Positions 49,722 to 57,892 of a stretch of 64,000 nt of DNA are shown here, piece by piece (position 1 is the stretch's first letter; each line of letters starts with the position of its first letter). The notes beneath the pieces are model-generated. The model had not been told where the DNA came from. It saw only the letters and a list, made by a program, of their open reading frames with translations, and made no database searches. The position numbers and the translations under genes were made by a program. The DNA is from Corallococcus macrosporus. GTDB lineage: Bacteria > Myxococcota > Myxococcia > Myxococcales > Myxococcaceae. The stretch lies in contig NZ_JAFIMU010000010.1 in assembly GCF_017302985.1 (NCBI RefSeq), positions 372,001-436,000 on the forward strand, given 5' to 3'.

Positions 49722-50423
49722 ATGCTCTTCCGCCAGCTCTTCGACTCCGAGTCGTCGACGTACACCTATCTCATCGGGGATGAGTCCACGCGGCAGGCCG
49801 TGCTCATCGACCCGGTGCTGGAGCAGGTGGACCGCGACCTGCGGGTGGTGTCCGAGCTGGGACTCGTCCTCACCCACGTCTTCGACACCCACGTGCACGC
49901 GGACCACGTCACCGCGTCCGGCGTGCTGCGCGAGCGCACGCGGTGCCAGGTGGTGGCCGGAACGGGAGGGGCCGACGCCGCCGACCTCCACGTGCGGCAT
50001 GGGGACACGGTGTACGTGGGCCAGTGCGCCTTCCAGGTGCTCGCCACGCCGGGCCACACGGACGACAGCGTGAGCTACCTGCTGGGCGACCGCGTCTTCA
50101 CCGGGGACACCCTGATGGTGCGGGGCAACGGCCGCACCGACTTCCAGAACGGCAGCGCCAGCCAGCTCTACGACTCCATCACCCGCGTCCTCTTCCAGCT
50201 CCCGGACGCGACGCTCGTCTATCCCGGGCACGACTACCACGGCCACACGGCGACGAGCATCGGCGAGGAGAAGCGGCACAACCCGCGCATCGCGGGACGG
50301 AGCCGCGAGGAGTTCATCCAGGTGATGAACGCCCTCAACCTGCCCCGCCCCAAGAAGATCGACATCGCCGTCCCGGCCAACCGCGCCTGTGGACGGACGG
50401 AGCCCCCGGCACCGGGGGCCTGA
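49722..50423 (+). CDS. ETHE1-like persulfide dioxygenase (metallo-beta-lactamase fold)
   Basis: 233 residues. The mononuclear iron site of the ETHE1/PDO group is visible in THVHADH (56-62), ATPGHTDDSVSYLL, FTGDTLMVRGNGRTDFQNG and VYPGHDYHG. The RTDFQ segment after GDTL and the DYHG motif distinguish this group from glyoxalase II. It oxidises glutathione persulfide to sulfite. It is transcribed divergently from the SQR-like gene across a 155-nt gap, and its 3' end lies 2 nt from the convergent glutathione peroxidase gene. Confidence 0.88.
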   Translation: MLFRQLFDSESSTYTYLIGDESTRQAVLIDPVLEQVDRDLRVVSELGLVLTHVFDTHVHADHVTASGVLRERTRCQVVAGTGGADAADLHVRHGDTVYVGQCAFQVLATPGHTDDSVSYLLGDRVFTGDTLMVRGNGRTDFQNGSASQLYDSITRVLFQLPDATLVYPGHDYHGHTATSIGEEKRHNPRIAGRSREEFIQVMNALNLPRPKKIDIAVPANRACGRTEPPAPGA

Positions 50424-50425
50424 CG

Positions 50426-50977
50426 TCAGGCCGGCTTCGCCAGCTCCGCGTCAATGGCCTGCAACAGCCGCGGATCCTCCGCCGTCACGTCCGGCGCGAA
50501 GCGGCCCGCGACGCGGCCATCCCGGCCGATGAGGAACTTCTCGAAGTTCCACTGCACCTCCGGCTGGGGGTTCGCCTCGATGCCGTAGCCCTTGAGGCTC
50601 GCGCGCATGGAGCCCTCGCCCGTGGCCACCGGGATGGCGCCCGTGAGCGCGTGGTAGAGCGGGTGCTTGTCCTGCCCCACCACGGAAATCTTCGAGTACA
50701 TCGGGAAGGTCACGTCGTACTTCAGCGTGCAGAACTGCTGGATCTCCGCCTCGCTGCCCGGCTCCTGCCCCAGGAAGTTGTTCGCGGGGAAGCCCAGCAC
50801 CTCCAGGCCCTGCGCCTGCTTGCTCGCGTAGAGCTTCTGCAGGCCTTCGTACTGGGGCGTCAGGCCGCACTTGGACGCGACGTTCACCACCAGCAGGACC
50901 TTGCCCTTGTGCTGACCGAGCGTCCGGGGGGCGCCGTCGATGCCTTTGAGGGGGATGTCGAAGAGGTTCTGGCTCAT
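50426..50977 (-). CDS. Glutathione peroxidase (Cys type)
   Basis: 183 residues, thioredoxin fold. Catalytic Cys37 in NVASKCGLTPQYEGLQKLY replaces selenocysteine; the partner Gln in FPANNFLGQEPG and Trp in VQWNFEKFLIG complete the usual tetrad. Reduces peroxides or lipid hydroperoxides using thioredoxin or glutathione. It overlaps no neighbour; the 267-nt gap upstream separates it from the divergent acyltransferase cluster. Confidence 0.94.
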   Translation of the reverse strand: MSQNLFDIPLKGIDGAPRTLGQHKGKVLLVVNVASKCGLTPQYEGLQKLYASKQAQGLEVLGFPANNFLGQEPGSEAEIQQFCTLKYDVTFPMYSKISVVGQDKHPLYHALTGAIPVATGEGSMRASLKGYGIEANPQPEVQWNFEKFLIGRDGRVAGRFAPDVTAEDPRLLQAIDAELAKPA

Positions 50978-51148
50978 GTTCTGCTCGGTCTCCGTTCGAG
51001 GGGGCGGCCACTCTAACGGGCCGGACGTGGGATGTCTTTCTTTGAGTCGTGACGCGCGCTACTCGCGGAGGAGGCTCGAGCCACGGCGGGATGTCTACCC
51101 CTGGCGCGCTTTACGCGATGTGCCGATCCAGGCGACTGTTCTGTTGCA

Positions 51149-51166
51149 GGCGAGACACATCTCGCC
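51149..51166. promoter_or_regulatory. Perfect inverted repeat upstream of the acyltransferase cluster
   Basis: Arms GGCGAGA and TCTCGCC with a 4-nt centre, about 80 nt upstream of the first gene of the 51245-57892 cluster, in the gap shared with the divergent glutathione peroxidase gene. It has no T-run, so it looks more like an operator than a terminator. Regulator unknown. Confidence 0.4.
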
Positions 51167-51244
51167 CCAATCCTTGAACACGTTTGCCATTGCGCCGGCG
51201 CCCGCCGCCAGCGGCAGCATTGCGAAAGCCAGAGGGGGAAGTCC

Positions 51245-51979
51245 GTGGCTGATACAGGTGGTGGCGCGTCCCGCGACGAGGAGCTCGCCTCCCGTCTCGC
51301 GGCGATGAGCGTCCTGGAGACGCGGATGGCCCGGCTCGGCGCGGGCCAGACGCCCGTGGTGATGGCAGGCCCCTTCTTCCATGCGACGACCCCCGCCGAG
51401 GTCGAACGCGTGCGCCAGTTCCGCGACGCCCAGTACCGGGCGCGGCTGAGCTACCTGCTGAGCCCCGAGCAGCTCCAACTGGACTGGCGGCTGGAGCTGG
51501 ACGAGCGCAGCGCGCACTTCCACGCCAGCCGCGACGGCCAGCTCGTGGGCAGCCTGCGCATCACGCCCGGCCCCTTCGAGTTCCAGGCGCTGGCCCCCTC
51601 CCTGGAAGGTGAAGCCCCCCGGTTCCAGGGCTACGCGGAGTTCAGCCGGCTGGTGGTGGATCCAGAGGCGCGCAGCCCCTCTGTCACGCCGCGCCTGCTC
51701 GTCGCGGCCTGCACCTGGGCGATGACGGAGGGCTACGTCGGCATCGTCGGCCTGTGCCGCCGGGCCGCGCGCACCGTGTTCGAGCGCTACGGGCTGGCCG
51801 CGGCCTCCGAGGAGCAGCACCGCGTGCCCATGCGGGGCCCCCAGCCCTACACGCTGATGGCGGGCACCTGGCCGCAGCTCATCGCCGCGAGCACCCGGAT
51901 GTCCGAACGACTCACCCGCCTCCGGCTGAATGACTCACCGGACGCCTATTCCCGCTTGGTTGAGGTGGAACAGACATGA
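51245..51979 (+). CDS. N-acyltransferase of the LuxI/FeeM-like GNAT group
   Basis: 244 residues from GTG 51245, preceded by GAGGGGGAAG. It has the arrangement of autoinducer synthases and N-acyl amino acid synthases: a conserved R/YR segment (VRQFRDAQYRARLSYL, residues 57-70), GQLVGSLRITPGP (98-110) and the signature E-x-S-R in YAEFSRLVVDP (130-140), then a GNAT second half ending in IVGLCRRAARTVFERYGL. LuxI enzymes use acyl-ACP and S-adenosylmethionine; FeeM uses acyl-ACP and an amino acid. Which of these applies cannot be told. Its stop overlaps the next gene by 4 nt. Confidence 0.72.
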   Translation: MADTGGGASRDEELASRLAAMSVLETRMARLGAGQTPVVMAGPFFHATTPAEVERVRQFRDAQYRARLSYLLSPEQLQLDWRLELDERSAHFHASRDGQLVGSLRITPGPFEFQALAPSLEGEAPRFQGYAEFSRLVVDPEARSPSVTPRLLVAACTWAMTEGYVGIVGLCRRAARTVFERYGLAAASEEQHRVPMRGPQPYTLMAGTWPQLIAASTRMSERLTRLRLNDSPDAYSRLVEVEQT

Positions 51980-52698
51980 CCGACACGACAAAGGCAGTCC
52001 CCGGCCTGGAGGCCCTGAAGCAGCGCCGCTCCCAGGTCTGGGACGAGCTCCTGGGCCAGTCCCGCTTCGTCCGCACCGTCCAGCAGGGCGAGGTCACCAA
52101 GGCGCTCTACGCGCTGTATCTGATTGAGACGTATCACTACACCCGTCACAACGCCCGCAACCAGGCGCTGGTGGGCGTGCGCTGTGAGGACGACCGGCAC
52201 TACCAGAAGTTCTGTTTCAACCACGCGGAGGAGGAGGTCGGCCACGAGCAGATGGCCCTGCACGACGTGGCCAGCATGGGGCTCCAGCCGGGGTTCCCCA
52301 TCCCGCGCGCCCTGCCGGCGACGGACGTCCTCATCGCGTACCTGTACTGGGTCTCCTACCAGGGCAATCCCTTGCAGCGCCTGGGGTACAGCTTCTGGGC
52401 GGAGAGCTGCTACGACTACATCCGGCCGCTCCTGGGCAAGGTCCAGAAGACGCTGGGGCTCACCCCGGCGCAGATGACCTTCTTCGTCGCGCACTCGGAC
52501 ATCGACGCGGAGCACTCGCAGGCGGTCGACGAGATGATCGCCAAGAAGTGCAAGACGCCCGAGGACTGGGAGGACGTGGCCCAGGTGATGGAGACCAGCC
52601 TCCGGCTGACCTGGCGCATGATGGACGAGGTGGCGGACGCCTACGCCCAGCTCATCGATGGGCGCAGCGAGCGGGCCGCCTTCCTCAAGGCGCTGTGA
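51976..52698 (+). CDS. Heme-oxygenase-like diiron oxidase (iron-containing redox enzyme family)
   Basis: 240 residues, all helical. Candidate metal ligands follow the HDO pattern: Glu51 in LYLIETYHYTRHN, Glu86 and His90 in NHAEEEVGHEQM, then His173, Asp175/177 and His180 in VAHSDIDAEHSQ. Family members (for example UndA, BesC, SznF) use O2 and a labile diiron centre for desaturation, C-C cleavage or N-oxygenation of amino or fatty acids. Coupled to the preceding acyltransferase gene by ATGA, it probably acts on the same molecule. TenA-like proteins share the fold but lack the carboxylate ligands seen here. Confidence 0.76.
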   Translation: MTDTTKAVPGLEALKQRRSQVWDELLGQSRFVRTVQQGEVTKALYALYLIETYHYTRHNARNQALVGVRCEDDRHYQKFCFNHAEEEVGHEQMALHDVASMGLQPGFPIPRALPATDVLIAYLYWVSYQGNPLQRLGYSFWAESCYDYIRPLLGKVQKTLGLTPAQMTFFVAHSDIDAEHSQAVDEMIAKKCKTPEDWEDVAQVMETSLRLTWRMMDEVADAYAQLIDGRSERAAFLKAL

Positions 52699-52708
52699 GC
52701 CCCAAGCC

Positions 52709-53788
52709 ATGGCACGCGCCTACTTCAGCCACCTGAACTATTCGCTCGGCGACGAGGACTCCAGCGTCGAGCTGCACGCCCTCCCGGCGGACGCCCGGCA
52801 CGTGGTGGCCGTCGCCGGCAGCGGCGGGCGCGTGGTGCCGCTCCTCGCCCGAGCGCCCCGGAAGCTGACGTGCGTGGACATCTCCGACACGCAGCTCGCG
52901 CTTACCGAGCTGCGCATCGCCGCGCTCCGCCAGTTGAACCACGCGGAGTACCTGGGGCTCCTGGGCTACGAGGACATGTCCATCCAGCGCCGGCTGGAAC
53001 TCCTCGCCACCCTGCCCCTGTCAGGCACGGCGCGGACAGCCCTGGACCCCGTGTGGAAGGCGGTCCAGGCCGGCGAGCGCATCGTCTACCTGGGCCGCTT
53101 CGAGGGGATGTTGCGCACGCTGTCGCGCTTCGTCGGGCTGTTCACCGGCCAGCGCGGCCGGAAGATGTTCGACCAGCCGGACGTCGCGGGGCAGCGCGCC
53201 TGGTTGGACACGGGCTTCCCCAAGGCGGCGTGGAAGCTGGTTCTCCTCTTGATGGGCAACTCCGCGGTGCTCAACTCGCTGCTCTACCGGGGGGACTTCC
53301 CGAAGAAGAACCTCCCGGGCAGCGCGTTCCGCATTTACTGGGACATCTTCGACCGGCTCTTCCGCACGCTGCCGGCGCGCTCCAGCTTCTTCCTCCAGCT
53401 CGTGTTCTTCGGAGAGCTCCGCTACCCGGAGGGCTATCCCATCGAGTGCGACGCGGACGTCTTCCTTGCGGCGCAGCAGGCCGCGCGCAAGAGCGGCATC
53501 ACGTACGTCCGGGGCGACATCATCCAGCACGTCCAGGAGCAGCGGGACGTGGACTTCGTGTCGCTCTCCGACGTGCCCTCATTCCTCCCGCCGGACCGCG
53601 AGCGCGACTTCCTGAACGCGATGAAGCCCGGCCTCACGCCGGACGCCCTGGTCGTCACGCGGGGGCACCTGCGCGTCGCCGCACCGGAGGTCCAGGGCTA
53701 CGAGGCCGTCTCCGACCGCTACCAGGACGCCATCGCCCAGGAGCGCACGCAGCTCTGGCGGATCCACTTCTATCAACGACGTTCTTGA
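52709..53788 (+). CDS. DUF3419-family protein, BtaA-like SAM-dependent transferase
   Basis: 359 residues from ATG 52709, 10 nt after the preceding stop. The N-terminal part has a SAM-binding motif I-like stretch (HVVAVAGSGGRVVPLLARAPRKLTCVDISDTQLALTELRIAALRQL). It continues with LGYEDM and a long helical part, and ends with FVSLSDVPSFLPP and TRGHLRV. This matches DUF3419, which includes BtaA, the enzyme that moves the 3-amino-3-carboxypropyl group of SAM to diacylglycerol for betaine lipids. No BtaB methyltransferase gene is near, so another acceptor or an unmethylated homoserine lipid is possible. Confidence 0.76.
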   Translation: MARAYFSHLNYSLGDEDSSVELHALPADARHVVAVAGSGGRVVPLLARAPRKLTCVDISDTQLALTELRIAALRQLNHAEYLGLLGYEDMSIQRRLELLATLPLSGTARTALDPVWKAVQAGERIVYLGRFEGMLRTLSRFVGLFTGQRGRKMFDQPDVAGQRAWLDTGFPKAAWKLVLLLMGNSAVLNSLLYRGDFPKKNLPGSAFRIYWDIFDRLFRTLPARSSFFLQLVFFGELRYPEGYPIECDADVFLAAQQAARKSGITYVRGDIIQHVQEQRDVDFVSLSDVPSFLPPDRERDFLNAMKPGLTPDALVVTRGHLRVAAPEVQGYEAVSDRYQDAIAQERTQLWRIHFYQRRS

Positions 53789-53801
53789 GGAGCGCCGTCC
53801 C

Positions 53802-54686
53802 ATGCATGCCGTGAAGCTGACGAAGACGTTCGACCCCCAGGCGCTGGAGGCGGCCTACCACGCCGTCCGCCGCCACGTGGAGGCCCTGCCCGCGGGCTAT
53901 CCCGGCGAAGGCCATCAGGGGTGGACCTCCATCTGTCTGCACTCCGCCACGTCGGGAGCCTCGCCCGTGCTGGAGCAGGCCCCCTATCTGCGCGACCTGC
54001 TCTCCGGCCTGGGCTTGAAGCTGCGGCTGGCGCGCCTGCTGCGCCTGGAGCCCGGCGGCGTCATCCGCGAGCACTCGGACGCGTTCCTCTCCAAGCGCAT
54101 CGTCCGGCTGCACATCCCCGTGGTCACCCACCCGGACGTGGAGTTCTTCGTGGGCGGCCAGCGGTGCGTCTGGAGCGCGGGAGAGTTCTGGTACGGCGAC
54201 TTCTCGCTGCCGCACCACGGCGTCAACAAGAGCGCCGTGGCCCGCATCCACCTCGTCCTGGACGTCACGGCGGACGACGCGCTGTTGCACCTCTTCCCAC
54301 CGCAGCAGGTCCCGCCGTCGCTCCAGGCGATGGGGAGTGAAGCCGCGGAAGCGGAGCTGGATCCACGCGTGGTGGAGCGCTTCGCCTTCGACTTCACCCT
54401 CCCCCAGGGCTTCACGCTGCCCGGCACGGGCCTCGCGCCGCTGCCGTCCGAGGCCCGGGGCGGCATGCGCATGGTGGACAACGAGCTGTGCATCTTCGTC
54501 AACGAGCAGCCGATGCTGAAGGCCGTTCCGGTGTCGGAGGACACGGTGGACCTGCTCGGCATGGGGCCGGAGGCGCGCCTGCGCTACACGTTCCGGGGCG
54601 AAGCAGTGCGGGATGTGACGCTCACCGTGGGCACGACCCCGGTGTACTCGTTCGACGTGCGCCATGGCTCCGGTCAGGCTCATTGA
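53802..54686 (+). CDS. Aspartyl/asparaginyl beta-hydroxylase-like 2-oxoglutarate oxygenase
   Basis: 294 residues. The family's iron site is visible: His91-x-Asp93 in IREHSDAFLSKRIVRLHIPV, and the distal His139 with Arg148 in LPHHGVNKSAVARIHLVLDV; the AspH family often uses a two-histidine site, so Asp93 may or may not bind. The last ~110 residues (FDFTLPQGFTLPGTG...VYSFDVRH) form an extra beta-rich domain of unknown role. Bacterial members hydroxylate Asp, Asn or lipid-linked chains (LpxO is a distant relative). It overlaps the next gene by 23 nt. Confidence 0.82.
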   Translation: MHAVKLTKTFDPQALEAAYHAVRRHVEALPAGYPGEGHQGWTSICLHSATSGASPVLEQAPYLRDLLSGLGLKLRLARLLRLEPGGVIREHSDAFLSKRIVRLHIPVVTHPDVEFFVGGQRCVWSAGEFWYGDFSLPHHGVNKSAVARIHLVLDVTADDALLHLFPPQQVPPSLQAMGSEAAEAELDPRVVERFAFDFTLPQGFTLPGTGLAPLPSEARGGMRMVDNELCIFVNEQPMLKAVPVSEDTVDLLGMGPEARLRYTFRGEAVRDVTLTVGTTPVYSFDVRHGSGQAH

Positions 54687-55794
54687 GCACGCCCCTCCGT
54701 CCACGGAGGGCAGCGACAGCGCGAGGCTGGCGTCGAAGCTCGTCGGCCACTACGTCGAGCGCGGCACCACGCCCTTCATCGGGAACACCCGCCACCGCGT
54801 CCTCCTGGCGGACGTGGATGGCGAGGTGACGCCGCTCATCGTCAACGACGGCGCGGACAGCGACTGCTACCTGACGTCGCCGTTCATCAACTACATCACC
54901 TACGCGGAGGAGTTCGTGGACTCCGTGAAGGAGCCCGGCACGCGCAGGGCGCTCCTCGCGTTCATCCGCGCCGTGCGGGCCGTCATCCGCCCAGCGCACC
55001 TGGACCGGGTCGTCTACGTGAACCACTGGATGGTGGCCACGGGACCGGCGCTGCGCTTCACACCGGAACAACTGGAGAGGCTGACGCAGGCGCTGCGCGA
55101 GCGCTTCCCGAAGCACGCCTTCGTCTTCAAGCGGGCCACCGCGGAGACGGCGGAGGCGGTGGCCCGCGAGCGTCCGGGCGCGGGGCTGCAAGCCATCTTC
55201 AACCGGCAGATGTACGTGTGGCGGCACGAGGAAGGAAAGAAGCCGCCCCGCGAGTTCCGGCAGGACCGCAACCTGCTGAACCAGCACCGCGCGAACCTGC
55301 GCCGGCTCACGGCGGCCGACCCGGGCGTCATCGACCGGCTGCGCGAGCTGTACCGGGCGCTCTACATCGACAAGTACTCCGACCATAACGCCTTCTTCAC
55401 GGAGGCCTGGTTCGAGGAGGTGTTCCGGCAGGGGCTGCTGGAGGTCTACGGCATCGAGGTGGAGGGCCGCCTCGCCTACTTCGTCACCTGCTTCGTCGCG
55501 GGCGGGGAGCTGATTGGCTCCGTGGTGGGCCACGACCCGGTGCTGTCGCGCAAGCACGGCCTGTATCGAGCGGGAATGAGCCACCTGATGCAGCTGGCGG
55601 AACAGCGAGGCCTGCCACTCAACCTCAGCTCCGGCTCCGGGCAGTTCAAGCAGAAGCGAGGGGCCACGCCGCTGACCGAGTACGAACTGCTCTGCTTCTC
55701 TCACCTGCCCTGGCGTGCAAGGCTGTCCTGGTCGTTGCTCCGACGCATCTACAACGAGGTCGGCCCCAGGGTGTTCTCCGCCCTGAGCATCTGA
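54664..55794 (+). CDS. GNAT/FemAB-like N-acyltransferase
   Basis: 376 residues. The N-terminal half (HRVLLADVDGEVTPLIVNDGADSDCYLTSPFINYITY) and C-terminal half (YGIEVEGRLAYFVTCFVAGGELIGSVVGHDPVLSRKHGLYRAGMSHLMQLAEQRGLPLNLSSGSGQFKQKRGA) fit the tandem GNAT fold of FemAB or Acetyltransf_6 proteins. The final G-x-x-x-FK-x-x-RGA motif is typical where the second acetyl-CoA or aminoacyl site closes. The start overlaps the hydroxylase gene by 23 nt, implying coupled translation. Probably adds an acyl or aminoacyl group to the cluster's product. Confidence 0.74.
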   Translation: MAPVRLIEHAPPSTEGSDSARLASKLVGHYVERGTTPFIGNTRHRVLLADVDGEVTPLIVNDGADSDCYLTSPFINYITYAEEFVDSVKEPGTRRALLAFIRAVRAVIRPAHLDRVVYVNHWMVATGPALRFTPEQLERLTQALRERFPKHAFVFKRATAETAEAVARERPGAGLQAIFNRQMYVWRHEEGKKPPREFRQDRNLLNQHRANLRRLTAADPGVIDRLRELYRALYIDKYSDHNAFFTEAWFEEVFRQGLLEVYGIEVEGRLAYFVTCFVAGGELIGSVVGHDPVLSRKHGLYRAGMSHLMQLAEQRGLPLNLSSGSGQFKQKRGATPLTEYELLCFSHLPWRARLSWSLLRRIYNEVGPRVFSALSI

Positions 55795-55814
55795 CCGCCC
55801 TCGTCGAGGACCGC

Positions 55815-56450
55815 ATGCTCTACACGCCCCGCACCTTCCAGGAGTCGGACCTCCCCACGCTGCACGCGTTCATGCGGCAGCACAGCTTCGCCACGGTCAT
55901 CTCGCACGGCTCCAGCACCCACGTCTCGCACGTGCCGCTGCTGCTGGTGCCTGGCCGGGGCGGCAAGGGCACGCTGCTGGGGCACCTCGCACGCGCCAAT
56001 CCGCACTGGAAGGACTTCGACGGCGAGCGGCCGGTGACCTGCGTCTTCCATGGTCCCCACGCCTACATCTCACCCACCTGGTACAAGATCCGGCCCTCGG
56101 TGCCGACCTGGAACTACGCGGTGGTGCACGCGCTCGGACGGCCCCGGATCATCGACACACCGGCGGAGCTGTCCAAGCTGATCGACGCGACGATCGCGGA
56201 GTACGAGCCCGCCATCGGAGTCCCCGGCCACGACACCCGCCTGTCCGAGGAGCAGCACGCGCGGATGCTGGAGCAGATCGTCGGCTTCGAGCTGCCCATC
56301 GAGGAGCTCCAGGGCAAGTTCAAGCTGGGCCAGAACCGCTCGGCGGAAGACCAGGCGGGAATGATGGAAGCGCTGGCGAGCCAGGGCGGCGAAGCGCTGG
56401 CCCTGGTCGAGCTGATGCGCGAGCGGTCCCGCGCGCGCGAAAAACCCTGA
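55815..56450 (+). CDS. PaiB-like FMN-binding protein
   Basis: 211 residues with the split-barrel flavin fold of PaiB ('FMN-binding negative transcriptional regulator'): SDLPTLHAFMRQHSFATVISH, HVPLLL, LLGHLARANPHWKDF, GPHAYISPTWYKI, VPTWNYAVVHA and KFKLGQNRS are all family landmarks. PaiB was named as a regulator in Bacillus, but the domain has no DNA-binding motif and may be a flavin-dependent reductase or oxidase. It lies 20 nt after the GNAT gene in the same operon. It could supply a redox step or act independently. Confidence 0.86.
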   Translation: MLYTPRTFQESDLPTLHAFMRQHSFATVISHGSSTHVSHVPLLLVPGRGGKGTLLGHLARANPHWKDFDGERPVTCVFHGPHAYISPTWYKIRPSVPTWNYAVVHALGRPRIIDTPAELSKLIDATIAEYEPAIGVPGHDTRLSEEQHARMLEQIVGFELPIEELQGKFKLGQNRSAEDQAGMMEALASQGGEALALVELMRERSRAREKP

Positions 56451-56479
56451 CGCAGTTCCCTCTCCGGAGGCCCCCGCAC

Positions 56480-57892
56480 ATGACACGGCAGCGAGTCCTC
56501 ACCCCTTCCGAACCGCTGAAGCGGACGTGGGCGCTGAGCGCCGTGGACGTCGCGCTCAAGGACATGTTCGTGAGCTTCGCGGCGGTCTTCAGCGGGCGCA
56601 TCGACACCGAGCGCTTCACCCAAGCGCTCCGAGCGACGCTGATCCGCTACCCGTTCTTCCACGGCACGCTGAGACAGCAGGACGACGCGGTACTCGTCCT
56701 CTGCCACCACCCGTCCCGCCCCGGGGTGCGTGAGGGCATGAGCGCCGTCGGCCTGGACCTGGACGAAATCGACGCGCCCTTTCCCACGGGAGACCGGAGG
56801 GTCCTCTACTCCGGGGACTTCGTCTCGCGGCTGGCGCCCGGGAAGCCACCGGCCCACGACGGGCGCCGTCCCCTGCTGCACCTGAAGCTCACGCACTTTC
56901 GCGATGCCTCCGTGGTGGGCCTGAGCTGGAACCACGCGCTGACGGACCTGCACGGCATCTACGACTTCCTGCGCGCGGTGTCTGTCGCCTACACCGACCC
57001 GGGCCACGAGCCAGGAGAACCGCCCGTCTTCGATCGGCGTGACATCTGGAGGCACCTGGGCGAGCCGGGTGAAGCAACCGGAGCCCAGCCCTCCAGGGAG
57101 GGCCGTCACGGCATCGTCCACATCTCGCGGGCGAAGGCGACACTGGGCATCGCTCGTTACCTGAAGCAGGCCGTGACGGATGCCGTGCCTGTGTGCCTCT
57201 TCATGGACGAGGACGGCGTCGACACCATCAAGGCCCAGGCGCAGGCCGCGGGCACCAAGGTGTCCACCAACGACGTGGTCAACGCGACGCTGCTGAAGTT
57301 CTTCGGCGAGTGCACCCGCGAGCAGCACGCCCCACCCGAAGTGGGCTTGTACTTTCCCATCGACGTCCGAGAGCTGCTGGGAGCACCGTCAGGCTCCGTG
57401 GCCAACTGCCTGGGCAATGCCTCCGCGATGCTGAGGCGCGCGGACCTCTGGAGTTCCAGCGTCACGGAGCTGGCCCTCCGCAACCGGGCCGTGGTGTCTG
57501 CCTATGGCCGGGAGCAACTGCGCGAGGACCTGCACTGGGCGGACTACTGGCGCCGCAACACGAGCCAGGGGAGCGTGTATCACCACTGGCTGCTGGGGCA
57601 GGACCGCGTCTACTGCTCGAACTGGACCAGCCAGGAGCTGGCGCGCGTGCGCTTCGACGATGCGGCCTTCGTCACGCTGCTGCGAAGCTCCCAGCTCAAC
57701 AAGTGGCTGCTGCTGCCAGCCTTTCACAGCACGGTCCTGCCGCGCATGGAGGGCGGCCGGATGAAGCAGGTGGTGCGGGTGAGCGTCCGGCGGGAGCACT
57801 TCCGGACGCTGGCGCGGCACCTGCGCGAATGGCCCCACGTGCAGGAGGCCATCCGTCTGGACACCGGAGAACGGCTCAGGGCCGCGGCGTAA
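56480..57892 (+). CDS. BAHD-like acyltransferase (condensation-domain superfamily)
   Basis: 470 residues. The catalytic HxxxD motif is His152-Ala-Leu-Thr-Asp156 in GLSWNHALTDLHGIYDFLRAV, at the place expected for the BAHD/transferase family. The second half (STNDVVNATLLKFFGECTR, YFPIDVRELLGAP...VANCLGNASAML) matches the family's channel region, and CSNWTSQEL occupies the place of the structural DFGWG motif. BAHD enzymes esterify or amidate alcohols and amines with acyl-CoA. It overlaps the convergent FemAB-like gene by 17 nt and is the last plus-strand gene of the cluster. Confidence 0.8.
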   Translation: MTRQRVLTPSEPLKRTWALSAVDVALKDMFVSFAAVFSGRIDTERFTQALRATLIRYPFFHGTLRQQDDAVLVLCHHPSRPGVREGMSAVGLDLDEIDAPFPTGDRRVLYSGDFVSRLAPGKPPAHDGRRPLLHLKLTHFRDASVVGLSWNHALTDLHGIYDFLRAVSVAYTDPGHEPGEPPVFDRRDIWRHLGEPGEATGAQPSREGRHGIVHISRAKATLGIARYLKQAVTDAVPVCLFMDEDGVDTIKAQAQAAGTKVSTNDVVNATLLKFFGECTREQHAPPEVGLYFPIDVRELLGAPSGSVANCLGNASAMLRRADLWSSSVTELALRNRAVVSAYGREQLREDLHWADYWRRNTSQGSVYHHWLLGQDRVYCSNWTSQELARVRFDDAAFVTLLRSSQLNKWLLLPAFHSTVLPRMEGGRMKQVVRVSVRREHFRTLARHLREWPHVQEAIRLDTGERLRAAA

